Translations under genes and position numbers: made by a program
NCBI RefSeq assembly: GCF_000423605.1
Contig: NZ_AUIH01000008.1
Location: forward strand, 1-64,000
Source of the DNA: Saccharospirillum impatiens DSM 12546
Lineage (GTDB): Bacteria; Pseudomonadota; Gammaproteobacteria; Pseudomonadales; Natronospirillaceae
Reading direction: 5' to 3'
DNA: 64,000 nt
The notes under the pieces: model-generated
Told to the model about the DNA's origin: nothing
Seen by the model: the letters and a program-made list of their open reading frames with translations, nothing else
The model's database searches: none
In this document: positions 27,392 through 36,198 of the stretch, piece by piece
Layout of the letters: the number at the start of each line of letters is the position of its first letter
Numbering within the stretch: position 1 is the stretch's first letter

Positions 27392-28591
27392 ATGTCTGTA
27401 AACCCCGCTTTTCTGATTCTGATCCTGACGCTATTGCTGGGTTTGCAGCCGTTCACAACTGATCTGTACCTACCTGCCCTGCCCTACATCACCGCCTCGT
27501 TCGATACCACCGTTGCCCATGCCCAGCTTACGCTCTCGGTGATGTTGCTGGCGTTTGGTGCCTCCCAACTGGTCTGGGGCCCGGTGTCTGACCGCTATGG
27601 CCGTCGGCCGGTGCTACTGGCCGGGTTGGGCTTGTACGCTTTGTCGGCTGTGGGCGCTGCCCTGGCGCCGGCCATGGAATGGCTGATTGGCTGGCGGCTG
27701 GTTCAGGGAATCGCACTGGGAGCTGCTGTCATGTGTGCCCGGGCCTTGGTCCGCGATTTGTTTGATGATCCGGTTCAGGCTGCTCACGCTCTCAGCCGGG
27801 GGCTTTCTGGCCTGGGTGTACTCGCCTGCATTTCAGCCCCCACGGGGGCTCTGCTGACAGCCCACTTTGGCTGGCAGTTTACCTTTGTGTTTCTGGCTCT
27901 GTTCAGTTTTGCGGTATTGCTGCTGATCGCCCTTCGCCTGGACGAGACGCTGCGAGAACCCCGTACGCAATCGCTGAAACCCAGCCACCTGTTGCGCACC
28001 TGGCGAGGCATTCTGACTCACCACACTTTCTGGTCTTACGCGCTGTTGCAGGCGGCCACCTATGGCGGCCTCTATGTCTTTCTGGCGTCGTCATCCTTTG
28101 TGTTTATTGGCTATCTGAACCTGTCTGCAACGCACTATGGCATCATCATGTTTTCGATGTCGGCTTCCTACATCGGTGGCACATTGCTGTGCCGACGGCT
28201 GCTGCTGCGCATCAGTATTCAACGCACGGTTGTGGTCGGTGGCCTGTTCGCCTTCGTGGGCAGTTCACTGATGATCCTGCTGGTCGTGCTGGGATTCACC
28301 TCACTCTGGGCTTTGTTGTTGCCGTTCTACGTCTTTATGGTCGGGCATGGCATCAACCAGCCTTGCGCCCAGAGTGGTGTCATGGGGCCCTTCCCGCACG
28401 CCGCCGGCGCAGCGTCGGCACTGAGCAGCCTGGTCATGGTGATCGTCTCGTTTCTGATCGGACTCTGGTTGGGCCAGGCCATGGATGGTTCGCCGCTGCC
28501 GATGGCGCTGGGCATCTGGTTTTGCGGCCTTGCCGTCGCCATTTTTGGCTGGGGCTTCGCTGCTCGCATTCGCTTGCCGGCAATAACCTAA
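27392..28591 (+). CDS. Bcr/CflA-family MFS drug exporter
   Basis: A 399-residue major facilitator protein with 12 predicted membrane segments, belonging to the DHA1 Bcr/CflA group that exports drugs and small metabolites by proton antiport. The loop 2-3 motif WGPVSDRYGRRPVLLAG (near residues 63-79) and the early TTDLYLPALP motif are characteristic. It stands alone; it converges on the hydrolase-OsmC gene. AAGGA lies about 11 bases before the ATG. Substrate unknown. Confidence 0.92.
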   Translation: MSVNPAFLILILTLLLGLQPFTTDLYLPALPYITASFDTTVAHAQLTLSVMLLAFGASQLVWGPVSDRYGRRPVLLAGLGLYALSAVGAALAPAMEWLIGWRLVQGIALGAAVMCARALVRDLFDDPVQAAHALSRGLSGLGVLACISAPTGALLTAHFGWQFTFVFLALFSFAVLLLIALRLDETLREPRTQSLKPSHLLRTWRGILTHHTFWSYALLQAATYGGLYVFLASSSFVFIGYLNLSATHYGIIMFSMSASYIGGTLLCRRLLLRISIQRTVVVGGLFAFVGSSLMILLVVLGFTSLWALLLPFYVFMVGHGINQPCAQSGVMGPFPHAAGAASALSSLVMVIVSFLIGLWLGQAMDGSPLPMALGIWFCGLAVAIFGWGFAARIRLPAIT

Positions 28592-28602
28592 CGGGTGACT
28601 CT

Positions 28603-29832
28603 TTATTCCTGGCTGCCCTCAGTCGTGATGTGGATCTCACGCTTGAGGGTACGATGCACTGGGCACCGATCCGCTATTTCAATAAACCGTTTCTGTTCAG
28701 CATCGGTCAATTGCCCCTGAAAGGTAATGTGACGTTCGAGCTGTTCTATCTGTCCCGTTTGGGTTTCACAGTCACGGCAGTCCTGCGCGTGGATGCGTGA
28801 ATGGCGCAAGCGAACCCGTATGTCTTTTACATCCAGTGATTTGTGGTTGGCATACATGCGCAGCGTCATTGACGTGCAGGCACCCAACGACATAAGCAAC
28901 AGGTCATAAGGCGTCGGCCCCTGGTCTGTACCGCCCTGACTGGCTGGCTCATCGGCCAACACCTGATGGTTGTGGGTGTAGAGGCCGCGCAAAAAGCGAG
29001 CATCCTGTTCCGTAACCAGGACATCGCCGTCCGCCACGGGCGGACGTTCATCTGGCAGTGCTTCATGCTCAAAGTCGAGATAACGACTGGCCCAGGCAGC
29101 CAGTGTAGCCGCAACATAATCGGAGTCGGCTCGTTTCGACAATAAATGGTCGGCATCATCCAGGGACACGAAACTCTTCGGATGCATGGCCGCCTGATAC
29201 AGATCCGCCGCTTCGCTAATGGGCACCACCTTGTCGACCGGGGAATGAAACAGCAGCAAGGGTTTGCGCAGGCTTGCCACCAGGTTCCGCGATGACCAGT
29301 CAGCCAGATCGTCCAGCAATTGGGCTCGTATGTTGAAATGACGCCCGCCAATATCCACTTCCGCCTGGCCATCGCGTTCCAGATCACAGTGCTGGTCGGC
29401 AAACAGATGTTTAACGTGAGACGGCGTTGCCGGGGCGGCAATGGTCACCACGGCTTCTATCGAATCCAGCCGATTGGCAGCGACGAGCGCCGCCGCACCG
29501 CCCAGGCTGTGACCAATCAGCAACGTCGGAGCCTGATAGTGCTCTTTGAGAAAGTCGGCCGCATCCAGCAGGTCTTCGACATTGGAGCTGAAATTGGTGT
29601 TGCCAAAATCACCATCGCTGCCACCCAGGCCGGTAAAGTCAAAGCGGAACACGGCTATGCCCTTGTCGGCCAATTCGCTGGAGATACGACTGGCTGCGAT
29701 CACATCCTTCCCGCACGTGAAACAATGCGCAAACAGTGCCATCACCCTGGCCGGCCCCGAATCCGGTTGTTCCAGAGCGCCGGTCAGGGTGTGCCCGTCC
29801 CGGTTAGTAAACTCTACTTTGCTGCGTGACAT
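28603..29832 (-). CDS. Alpha/beta hydrolase fused to OsmC-like peroxidase domain
   Basis: A 409-residue fusion. Residues 1-255 are an alpha/beta hydrolase with nucleophile elbow LLIGHSLGGAAAL, acidic and histidine residues in SPVDKVVP and DDADHLL. Residues 270-405 are an OsmC/Ohr-like domain with the two conserved cysteines in SLGACTSMTL and DRCPVHRTL. OsmC proteins reduce organic hydroperoxides with a thiol pair. The start ATG 29832 is set by AGGAG six bases upstream. This two-domain arrangement is a known bacterial family; the hydrolase may release a peroxide or thioester substrate for the partner domain. Substrate unknown. Confidence 0.9.
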   Translation of the reverse strand: MSRSKVEFTNRDGHTLTGALEQPDSGPARVMALFAHCFTCGKDVIAASRISSELADKGIAVFRFDFTGLGGSDGDFGNTNFSSNVEDLLDAADFLKEHYQAPTLLIGHSLGGAAALVAANRLDSIEAVVTIAAPATPSHVKHLFADQHCDLERDGQAEVDIGGRHFNIRAQLLDDLADWSSRNLVASLRKPLLLFHSPVDKVVPISEAADLYQAAMHPKSFVSLDDADHLLSKRADSDYVAATLAAWASRYLDFEHEALPDERPPVADGDVLVTEQDARFLRGLYTHNHQVLADEPASQGGTDQGPTPYDLLLMSLGACTSMTLRMYANHKSLDVKDIRVRLRHSRIHAQDCRDCETQTGQIEQLERHITFQGQLTDAEQKRFIEIADRCPVHRTLKREIHITTEGSQE

Positions 29833-29970
29833 GAAAGGCTCCTGCAATGAAAGGTCGATTCTGGTAACCACCTTAGCATAGGGAGCAAAGATCCCGGCCA
29901 TCCAGGCCCGACAGACGAAAATTTGATAGGCTGATAGGACCCAATCGACAAAGCAAGATGAGGATGCCGA

Positions 29971-31482
29971 ATGAGTAGCAATTTAATGAGCCTGGGATCG
30001 ACCGTTTTGGCTGCGGTCGGTCTGCTGATTCTATTGGCCCTGGCGGCCGGTCTGGTCACCATTGCAATCCTGTACGTTATTGATCGCAACCAGAGTAAAC
30101 ACACAATCCGCCGCAACTACCCGGTGATTGGGCGCTTCAGATACTTCTTTGAACACCTCGGCGAGTTTTTTCGTCAGTATTTTTTTGCCATGGATCGCGA
30201 AGAACTGCCGTTCAACCGGGCTGAACGCAGCTGGGTGTATCGTGCCGCCAAAAACCTCGACAACACCATCGCCTTTGGCTCAACACGCTCACTGGAACCA
30301 ACCGGGACCATGATGTTCATGAACTCGGCTTTTCCCACGTTGAGTGACACCGCCTCCCGCTGGAAACCCAAACTCATAGGTCCGCACTGCCGCCAGCCCT
30401 ATGAGCCGAATTCTTTTTTTAACATATCCGGGATGAGCTATGGCGCCTTATCGAAACCTGCGGTTCGGGCATTGTCGCAGGGTGCGAAGACGGCCGGTTG
30501 CTGGATGAACACCGGCGAAGGGGGGCTATCTTCATTTCACCTCGAAGGGGGTTGCGACCTGGTTTTTCAGTTAGGTACGGCAAAATACGGTGCCCGGGAT
30601 CTGGAAGGCCAACTCAGCGACAGCAAACTGCGAGAGATTGCCGGCCATGATCAGGTGAAGATGTTTGAAATCAAACTGAGCCAGGGCGCAAAACCCGGCA
30701 AAGGAGGCATTTTACCGGGCGATAAAGTGACCCATGAGATCGCTCAGGTTAGAGGCATCACCGTCGGTGAAGATTCAATCAGCCCGAACCGACACCTCGA
30801 CATAGCGTCAAATAACGACCTGCTCGCCATGATTCACCGAATTCGTGACATCACCGGCAAGCCGGTCGGGTTCAAATGTGTGCTGGGTGATACCGACTGG
30901 CTGGTGGCTTTGTTTGAGTTGATCCGTGAACGAGGCCCGGAGTCCGCACCGGATTTTATCACCCTCGACAGTGCCGACGGTGGCACCGGGGCAGCCCCGC
31001 AACCACTGATGGACTATATTGGCTTACCCGTCAGGGAAAGCCTGCCATGGCTGGTCGACCAATTAATAGCCAGCGGGCTGAGGGACCGCATACGGGTCAT
31101 CGCATCGGGCAAACTCATGGTTCCCAGCAAGGTAGCCTGGGCACTGGCCACCGGAGCGGATTATGTGGTCTCGGCACGCGGATTCATGTTTTCGCTGGGC
31201 TGTATACAGGCGTTGCAGTGCAATAGAAACACCTGCCCGACCGGTGTAACCACTCACAATCCACAGTTGCAGAGAGGCCTGGTACCGGCTGACAAAGCTG
31301 CACGGGTTGCTCAATATCATCAGCAGATGGTGTATTTCCTGGAGATGATTGCTCACTCATGCGGTGTTCCCGGTCCGTCGGAACTGGAACGCAAACACGT
31401 AAGAATGGTTACTGACAGTGGGTTTTCAGCACCGCTGGATCATTTTTACCAGAACCGGATACCCCTCCATAGCGTTAAATAG
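29971..31482 (+). CDS. Membrane-anchored FMN-binding glutamate synthase family protein
   Basis: A 503-residue protein with one or two hydrophobic segments at the N terminus (about residues 8-37), then a TIM-barrel domain matching the FMN domain of the glutamate synthase large subunit. The conserved stretches ISGMSYGALSKPAVRALSQG, NTGEGGLSSFH and the FMN region ITLDSADGGTGAAP are present. A cysteine cluster (GCIQALQCNRNTCPTGV) resembles the [3Fe-4S] region of GltB. It lacks the glutaminase domain and no GltD partner adjoins, so it is probably not a true glutamate synthase. Its reaction is undefined. Confidence 0.88.
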   Translation: MSSNLMSLGSTVLAAVGLLILLALAAGLVTIAILYVIDRNQSKHTIRRNYPVIGRFRYFFEHLGEFFRQYFFAMDREELPFNRAERSWVYRAAKNLDNTIAFGSTRSLEPTGTMMFMNSAFPTLSDTASRWKPKLIGPHCRQPYEPNSFFNISGMSYGALSKPAVRALSQGAKTAGCWMNTGEGGLSSFHLEGGCDLVFQLGTAKYGARDLEGQLSDSKLREIAGHDQVKMFEIKLSQGAKPGKGGILPGDKVTHEIAQVRGITVGEDSISPNRHLDIASNNDLLAMIHRIRDITGKPVGFKCVLGDTDWLVALFELIRERGPESAPDFITLDSADGGTGAAPQPLMDYIGLPVRESLPWLVDQLIASGLRDRIRVIASGKLMVPSKVAWALATGADYVVSARGFMFSLGCIQALQCNRNTCPTGVTTHNPQLQRGLVPADKAARVAQYHQQMVYFLEMIAHSCGVPGPSELERKHVRMVTDSGFSAPLDHFYQNRIPLHSVK

Positions 31483-31524
31483 GGGCGTCGTTGACAGGTA
31501 TCGTCCGCCAGTTGTCGGGCAATC

Positions 31525-31559
31525 GATGCCCACCACCCAATGTTCAGGCGGTGGGCATC
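31525..31559. terminator. Hairpin between convergent glutamate-synthase-like and hsp20 genes
   Basis: A perfect 10-bp stem (GATGCCCACC 31525-31534 with GGTGGGCATC 31550-31559) with a 15-base loop lies between two converging genes. There is no strong T run on either side, so termination may be inefficient or factor-assisted. Confidence 0.5.
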
Positions 31560-31568
31560 ACGCAGAGG

Positions 31569-32126
31569 TCACTCAGCTTTTTCAATCTTGATCTGACGCC
31601 GTGAACTGGCCTGACTGAGGTCGCGGCCAATGGTCACCGTCAGCACACCGTTCTTGAAACGAGCAACAACATCGTCGACCTTGGCGTCAGAAGGCAACGC
31701 CAGCACTCGTCTAAACTGACCGTAGCTGCGCTCAACCCGATGCACCCTTTTGTCTTTCGTATCCTCATGTTCCGAGTGCTTTTCTCCGCTGATCACCAGA
31801 CAGTCCTGCTCCAGAGTCAGTTTCAGATCTGCTTCCTCGACACCAGGCACTTCCGCGGTAATGACATAGGTGTCTTTACGCTCGGCAATATCAACGTTGG
31901 GTCTGAGCATGTCTGTACTGTCAGCGAACCAGTCGGAATCATCGAACAGGCTCGGCAGTTGAGTACTACCAAATGCCTGATCAAACAGCCGGTCCATGTC
32001 ATCGCGCATGCGTATCAATGAAAACAGCGGCTTGCGTCGATCAATGGCGGACAATTCGCGGCTATCCTGATGTTTGAACCAGTTTTTGGGAGCCAGCTTT
32101 GATTGGGATTGATGTGTGTTTTCCAT
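31569..32126 (-). CDS. Hsp20/alpha-crystallin small heat-shock protein
   Basis: A 185-residue small heat-shock protein that holds unfolding proteins in the cytoplasm. The alpha-crystallin domain runs from about residue 75 to 168, starting RPNVDIAERKDTYVITAEVPG and ending with the usual GVLTVTI motif (FKNGVLTVTIGRD). The N-terminal arm is rather long (about 74 residues). The leader contains a 9-bp inverted repeat (32156-32199). No sigma-32 promoter was recognised. Confidence 0.93.
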   Translation of the reverse strand: MENTHQSQSKLAPKNWFKHQDSRELSAIDRRKPLFSLIRMRDDMDRLFDQAFGSTQLPSLFDDSDWFADSTDMLRPNVDIAERKDTYVITAEVPGVEEADLKLTLEQDCLVISGEKHSEHEDTKDKRVHRVERSYGQFRRVLALPSDAKVDDVVARFKNGVLTVTIGRDLSQASSRRQIKIEKAE

Positions 32127-32513
32127 GGTCTTATCCTGTCGTTAGTGCCTATTTGATCCCGAACACCACAACCGGTATCAGGAATCTCCAGTTCGGGATT
32201 CGTCACTGAAACACCGCAACAGACCAGCACCATACCCGTGACTTCAGTTCACAGACTAGACCGACTATTGCGCGAACCATTGATCCAGATCAACATCCCG
32301 TCATCTCTAACAAAGCGACACAATTCACACAGGAACACGCCTTCAGGTCGCGGCGTCAGCGCTCCACGATATGGCATGCCCACCTTTGATCGGACTAGGT
32401 GCGAATAGCGGGGTTGCTCAAAAGCCTTTTCAGGACGATTTATTGGGGCAAACGGGCTATTCCCATCTATAATCAAAGGCTAATGTTCAAACGTTCCAGG
32501 TGCCCAAGCCACT
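32127..32513. other. Divergent intergenic region, hsp20 and diguanylate cyclase genes
   Basis: A 387-base region. Near hsp20 it holds the inverted repeat ATCCCGAAC/GTTCGGGAT. Near the cyclase gene a TATAAT (32468-32473) is a probable -10, with TTGGGG (32443-32448) as a poorly spaced -35. A minus-strand open frame (32249-32476) has no family match and no ribosome site. I see nothing else. Confidence 0.5.
32156..32199 (-). promoter_or_regulatory. Inverted repeat in hsp20 leader
   Basis: ATCCCGAAC (32156-32164) and GTTCGGGAT (32191-32199) are perfect 9-bp inverted arms with a 26-base loop, 30 bases before the hsp20 start codon. It could be a leader hairpin or an operator. The ribosome site (AGGA near 32133-32136) is outside the stem, so a simple thermometer that hides it is not evident. 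Confidence 0.4.
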
Positions 32514-34808
32514 ATGGTCAACGCATTTCTCAGAGCACTGTGGGCGCTGCCTTTGGTTTGGTCACTGGCGTTGGGTGCACACGCCCTGTCTCCGGCCATG
32601 ACACTGGATGAAGGATGGCAATACCGCTGGGGTGATTCACCGTTCACAGAGGATGGTGTTCCGATGTGGAGTCAGGATCCACCCGGTAGCGAAACCTGGC
32701 AATCCATCGACTTCCCCTCCAACCCGCCCGGGCGCAACGGACAAACCAATGTCTGGTACCGGGTCACCCTGCCAGATAGCCAATGGTGGGAGCCCATCCT
32801 CTATATTTACAGCGTTGACCTGATTACGGAAGTCTACCTGGATAGCGAAAAAATCTATCAATACGGCACCTTCGACGATCAGGGTCAGGGCTCATTCGAG
32901 GGCTGGCCCTGGCACATGATAACGCTCCCTGAAGGCTTTCAGGGCAAGCCACTTTATTTCCGCATCTATTCCAGCTACAGCGACATCGGATTGTGGGGTG
33001 AAGTAAAGATTAACTCTCGCCAGGATCAGGTGCTGACGTTGCTGGTGAGTTCAGCCGATGCCCTGGCGGCCAGCGCTTTTTCCCTGCTGATTGCCGTGTT
33101 GGCGTTGTTTTTTGCATTGATTGAAACCCAGCGAAGAACCTTTGTCAGTGTGGGATTGTTTTCATTGTCGTCGGCCCTGATGGTAACCGCTGAAAGCCCC
33201 GCCAGCCTTCTGTTGTTCTACCAGCCTATCGCGTGGGACTATGTCGCCGCCGGTGCCTATTTCATGCTGCCCGTGGCCATTAGCCTGTTACTTGAACAAT
33301 GGTTGCCTGAAACCAGATTCCGGTTGATACGCAGACTCTGGCAAGGTCATCTGCTGTATCTGGTCGGCGCACTGGGTTTGTCTTTGCTGGGTTTTATCAT
33401 TCTGCCATCCGCATTTTATGTGTTTGACTTTCTATTACTGGCAACACTGACAACCCTGTTCATTTTAGTTATGCCCAACCTGCGTAAGGTCAACCGGGAA
33501 CAACAGGCTATTATTGCCAGCTTTGCCCTATATTCAGCCTTGTTGATCACTGACATGGCGGTCGCCCATGGTTTCTTACCCTGGAATCAAACCCCGCTGA
33601 GCTGGGGTGGGCTCGCGTTTTCTGTGGTTATCAGTCTAATATCGCTGCGCCAGTATCATCAGACCCGCCAGGAACTGCATGCCCTCAATCAGCAACTGGA
33701 ACTGAAAGTCGACGAGCGCACACGTAAACTCGAATCACTGGCCAATGAAGAACGACTGCGCACCCGGATTCTGTCGTATGAACACGAAAAAAACCTGTTG
33801 TTGAATGACCTGGTTACCCGCTTGCATGCCAGTCAGACACTCGAGCAAGGCTTCGACAACCTGGCCAGCGACTTGCCAGCTTATACCCAGCCACTGGTTG
33901 GCGCTCTGTATCGTCGCCTGAATGACACCCCGGATTTTATCCTGCTGGCGCAGTGGGGTGAACATGAGCTGGGCTTGCCCGAAGCCTGGCCCCACAAGAA
34001 GATAAACAACGCCAAGCCATCAACCTATCTTGATCCGATGAGTCAGGCACGAATCAACCTTGACGGGCACCCATACTGGGCCTTTCCAATTGCCGTCGAA
34101 GATGTTGACCGCGGCAGCGATGTCCTGGGTCTGCTGATCATTGCATTGCCTGAACAGGTCGCGGCGGGTGAACGCCGCAGCGGGCGCGGACACCTGTTTC
34201 AATCGATCCGTCAGGCAATGGACAAGGTGGGAGTTCTGTTGTCGAGTGTAATCCTGCGGCAACGCCTGGAAACGCTGTCTTATGAAGACTCGCTCACTGG
34301 CTTGAAAAACAGGCGTTTTTTCAATGAGCTCTATGCCCGTGAATCGGCCATTGCCCTGCGAACCCAAACGCCTCTGAGCTTCATTATGGTCGACCTGGAT
34401 CACTTTAAGGAGTTCAACGATCGCTACGGTCATCAGGCCGGTGACGGGGCCCTGCGTCTGGTCGCCGACACCATGCGCAGCCGGTTTAGAGAAACCGATG
34501 TCATATGCCGCTATGGGGGCGAGGAATTCATCGCCATTCTACCCGGTGCAAACTCGGCGGATGCCGAAGTACTGGCTGGTGACATTCTGATTGCTGTCAA
34601 TCAGATACCGATCATTCATGAGAACCGGGGCTTGGGTCACCTGACATTGTCCGCCGGTATCGCGACCTGGCCGGAGCATTGCGCCGACCCCGATGAATTG
34701 CTGGTTCTGGCCGATAATGCCCTGTACCGCGCCAAGGAAACCGGCCGCAACCGGGTTTGTATCCCGGCCCGGCCAGCCCCCAGTAACCTACCGGAGCCAA
34801 CAAACTGA
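32514..34808 (+). CDS. Diguanylate cyclase with 7TMR-DISM sensor
   Basis: A 764-residue membrane sensor that makes cyclic di-GMP. It begins with a signal sequence, then a periplasmic beta-sandwich domain (about residues 30-170, DISMED2-like), seven membrane segments (about 180-385), a coiled coil (about 388-425) and a GAF-like region (about 430-590). A C-terminal GGDEF domain follows (about 600-755). The active-site motif is GGEEF at 668-672 and the inhibitory I-site RETD is at 659-662, five residues before it, so product feedback is expected. It is probably enzymatically active. The ligand of the periplasmic domain is unknown. It stands alone. Confidence 0.93.
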   Translation: MVNAFLRALWALPLVWSLALGAHALSPAMTLDEGWQYRWGDSPFTEDGVPMWSQDPPGSETWQSIDFPSNPPGRNGQTNVWYRVTLPDSQWWEPILYIYSVDLITEVYLDSEKIYQYGTFDDQGQGSFEGWPWHMITLPEGFQGKPLYFRIYSSYSDIGLWGEVKINSRQDQVLTLLVSSADALAASAFSLLIAVLALFFALIETQRRTFVSVGLFSLSSALMVTAESPASLLLFYQPIAWDYVAAGAYFMLPVAISLLLEQWLPETRFRLIRRLWQGHLLYLVGALGLSLLGFIILPSAFYVFDFLLLATLTTLFILVMPNLRKVNREQQAIIASFALYSALLITDMAVAHGFLPWNQTPLSWGGLAFSVVISLISLRQYHQTRQELHALNQQLELKVDERTRKLESLANEERLRTRILSYEHEKNLLLNDLVTRLHASQTLEQGFDNLASDLPAYTQPLVGALYRRLNDTPDFILLAQWGEHELGLPEAWPHKKINNAKPSTYLDPMSQARINLDGHPYWAFPIAVEDVDRGSDVLGLLIIALPEQVAAGERRSGRGHLFQSIRQAMDKVGVLLSSVILRQRLETLSYEDSLTGLKNRRFFNELYARESAIALRTQTPLSFIMVDLDHFKEFNDRYGHQAGDGALRLVADTMRSRFRETDVICRYGGEEFIAILPGANSADAEVLAGDILIAVNQIPIIHENRGLGHLTLSAGIATWPEHCADPDELLVLADNALYRAKETGRNRVCIPARPAPSNLPEPTN

Positions 34809-34825
34809 CCTTATGATGCGCACAG

Positions 34826-34854
34826 TTGACGTACTGCGGAATGCACACTATCCT
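34826..34854 (+). promoter_or_regulatory. Predicted sigma-70 promoter of sqr
   Basis: TTGACG (34826-34831), a 17-base spacer and TATCCT (34849-34854). The expected transcription start near 34861 falls on the inverted repeat at 34863-34876, the classic place for a repressor operator. Confidence 0.6.
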
Positions 34855-34858
34855 TCCT

Positions 34859-34876
34859 TATATTAGATGTTTCTAA
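34859..34876. promoter_or_regulatory. TATATTAG-type operator before sqr
   Basis: TTAG (34863-34866), six bases and CTAA (34873-34876) form an inverted repeat; extended by one base it reads TTAGA-N4-TCTAA. It is preceded by TATA so that it begins TATATTAGA, as do the sites before the peroxiredoxin and DUF302 genes. AT-rich dyads like this are usual for ArsR-family sulfide sensors, but no such regulator is in the window. Confidence 0.55.
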
Positions 34877-34938
34877 ATTAAAGTGACAAAACTCTCTCAA
34901 TCAATGTGAATCAGTCGCTTACCCACAAGGGGAACAGG

Positions 34939-36141
34939 ATGAAAACCTATCAGATAGTGATCGCCGGTGGTGGGGCTGCCGGAATATCAGTTGCCGCCTC
35001 GTTGAAGCAGCGCGACTCCAGCCTGACCATCGCCATCATTGAGCCTTCGGAAACGCATGTATATCAGCCCGGGCAAACACTGGTGGGTCGCGGAGTCATG
35101 TCACTGGAACAGCTCAAACGACCAACCCGGTCTTTCATTCCAGCCAATGTCGACTGGATAAAAGCCTCGGTTACTGAGTTCAAGCCTGAATCAAATGAGG
35201 TTGCACTCGACAATGGCGACACGCTGACTTACGAACACCTGATTGTTAGCCTGGGTCTCAAGTTGAATATCGAGGGTATTGAGGGGTTGAGTGAAACGCT
35301 TGGCCAGAATGGCGTCACTTCGAACTACGTAACCGAGTTGTCTGCCTACACCTGGGAGCAGGTACAGCAACTCAGATCCGGCCGGGCTCTATTTACCCAG
35401 CCGCCCATGCCCATAAAGTGTGCTGGTGCGCCTCAGAAAGCGATGTACCTCAGTTGCGATTACTGGCTAAAAGAGCATCGACTGTCCGGCGTCGATGTTG
35501 AGTTTCACAATGCCGGTGCCGTCCTGTTCGGGGTTGGCGAATTTGTACCGGTGTTGGAAAGTTATGTTAAGAAGTACGGCATTGACACCTGTTATGGCAG
35601 TACGCTGATCAAGGTTGATGGGCCGGCCAAAAAAGCCTGGTTCAAACAGGGGGATGGCAGTGTGACGGAGACTCATTTCGACCTGCTGCATGTGACGCCT
35701 GCGCAATGCGCACCCGATGTTGTCGCCGGCAGCTCTCTGGCCAACGACGCTGGCTGGGTCGATGTCGATCAGAAGACGCTTCAGCACACCCGCTTTGCCA
35801 ATGTGTTCTCGCTGGGTGATGTATGCTCGGCGCCCAACGCCAAGACCGCAGCTGCAGTGCGCAAGCAGGTTCCAATCGTGGCCGATAATCTGTTGGCTGT
35901 GCGAAAACAACAATCCATGCCGGGCGTTTACGATGGCTATGGTGCTTGTCCGTTGACCGTGGAAGTCGGGAAAGTCGTACTCGCGGAGTTTGGTTATGGC
36001 GGCAGCCTCAAACCCAGCTTTCCGCTAGACCCCAGGGTACCGCGCAGTCTGTACTGGTGGATGAAAACAACCGGTTTCCCCTGGGTATACTGGAACCTGA
36101 TGATGCGCGGCAGGGAATGGCTGGTAAAAACCAACCCGTGA
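34939..36141 (+). CDS. sqr: Sulfide:quinone oxidoreductase (SQR/FCSD-like flavoprotein)
   Basis: A 400-residue FAD protein that oxidises sulfide to a polysulfide or persulfide and reduces quinone at the inner face of the membrane. The dinucleotide motif IAGGGAAGISVAASL begins at residue 6. Candidate redox cysteines lie in PIKCAGAPQKAMYLSCDYW and GACPLTVEVG. The FAD tail region SLGDVCSAPNAKTAAAVRKQ is typical. ATG 34939 is chosen for AGGGG at 34928-34932; a GTG at 34906 is in frame. A repressor-type operator overlaps the predicted start of transcription. It converges on a peroxiredoxin gene, and cydABDC is beyond. Confidence 0.9.
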   Translation: MKTYQIVIAGGGAAGISVAASLKQRDSSLTIAIIEPSETHVYQPGQTLVGRGVMSLEQLKRPTRSFIPANVDWIKASVTEFKPESNEVALDNGDTLTYEHLIVSLGLKLNIEGIEGLSETLGQNGVTSNYVTELSAYTWEQVQQLRSGRALFTQPPMPIKCAGAPQKAMYLSCDYWLKEHRLSGVDVEFHNAGAVLFGVGEFVPVLESYVKKYGIDTCYGSTLIKVDGPAKKAWFKQGDGSVTETHFDLLHVTPAQCAPDVVAGSSLANDAGWVDVDQKTLQHTRFANVFSLGDVCSAPNAKTAAAVRKQVPIVADNLLAVRKQQSMPGVYDGYGACPLTVEVGKVVLAEFGYGGSLKPSFPLDPRVPRSLYWWMKTTGFPWVYWNLMMRGREWLVKTNP

Positions 36142-36153
36142 ACCATACCGAAC

Positions 36154-36185
36154 AAAAAAAACCCCGGACATCCGGGGTTTTTTTT
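36154..36185. terminator. Bidirectional terminator between sqr and peroxiredoxin genes
   Basis: CCCCGGA (36162-36168) and TCCGGGG (36171-36177) make a tight stem flanked by eight A residues and eight T residues, so it terminates both convergent genes. Confidence 0.92.
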
Positions 36186-36198
36186 GCGAAACGCTCCG

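Noticed and set aside
32249-32476. 75-codon minus-strand frame in the hsp20-cyclase gap
   Set aside because: No ribosome site, no family resemblance, and it covers the probable cyclase promoter.
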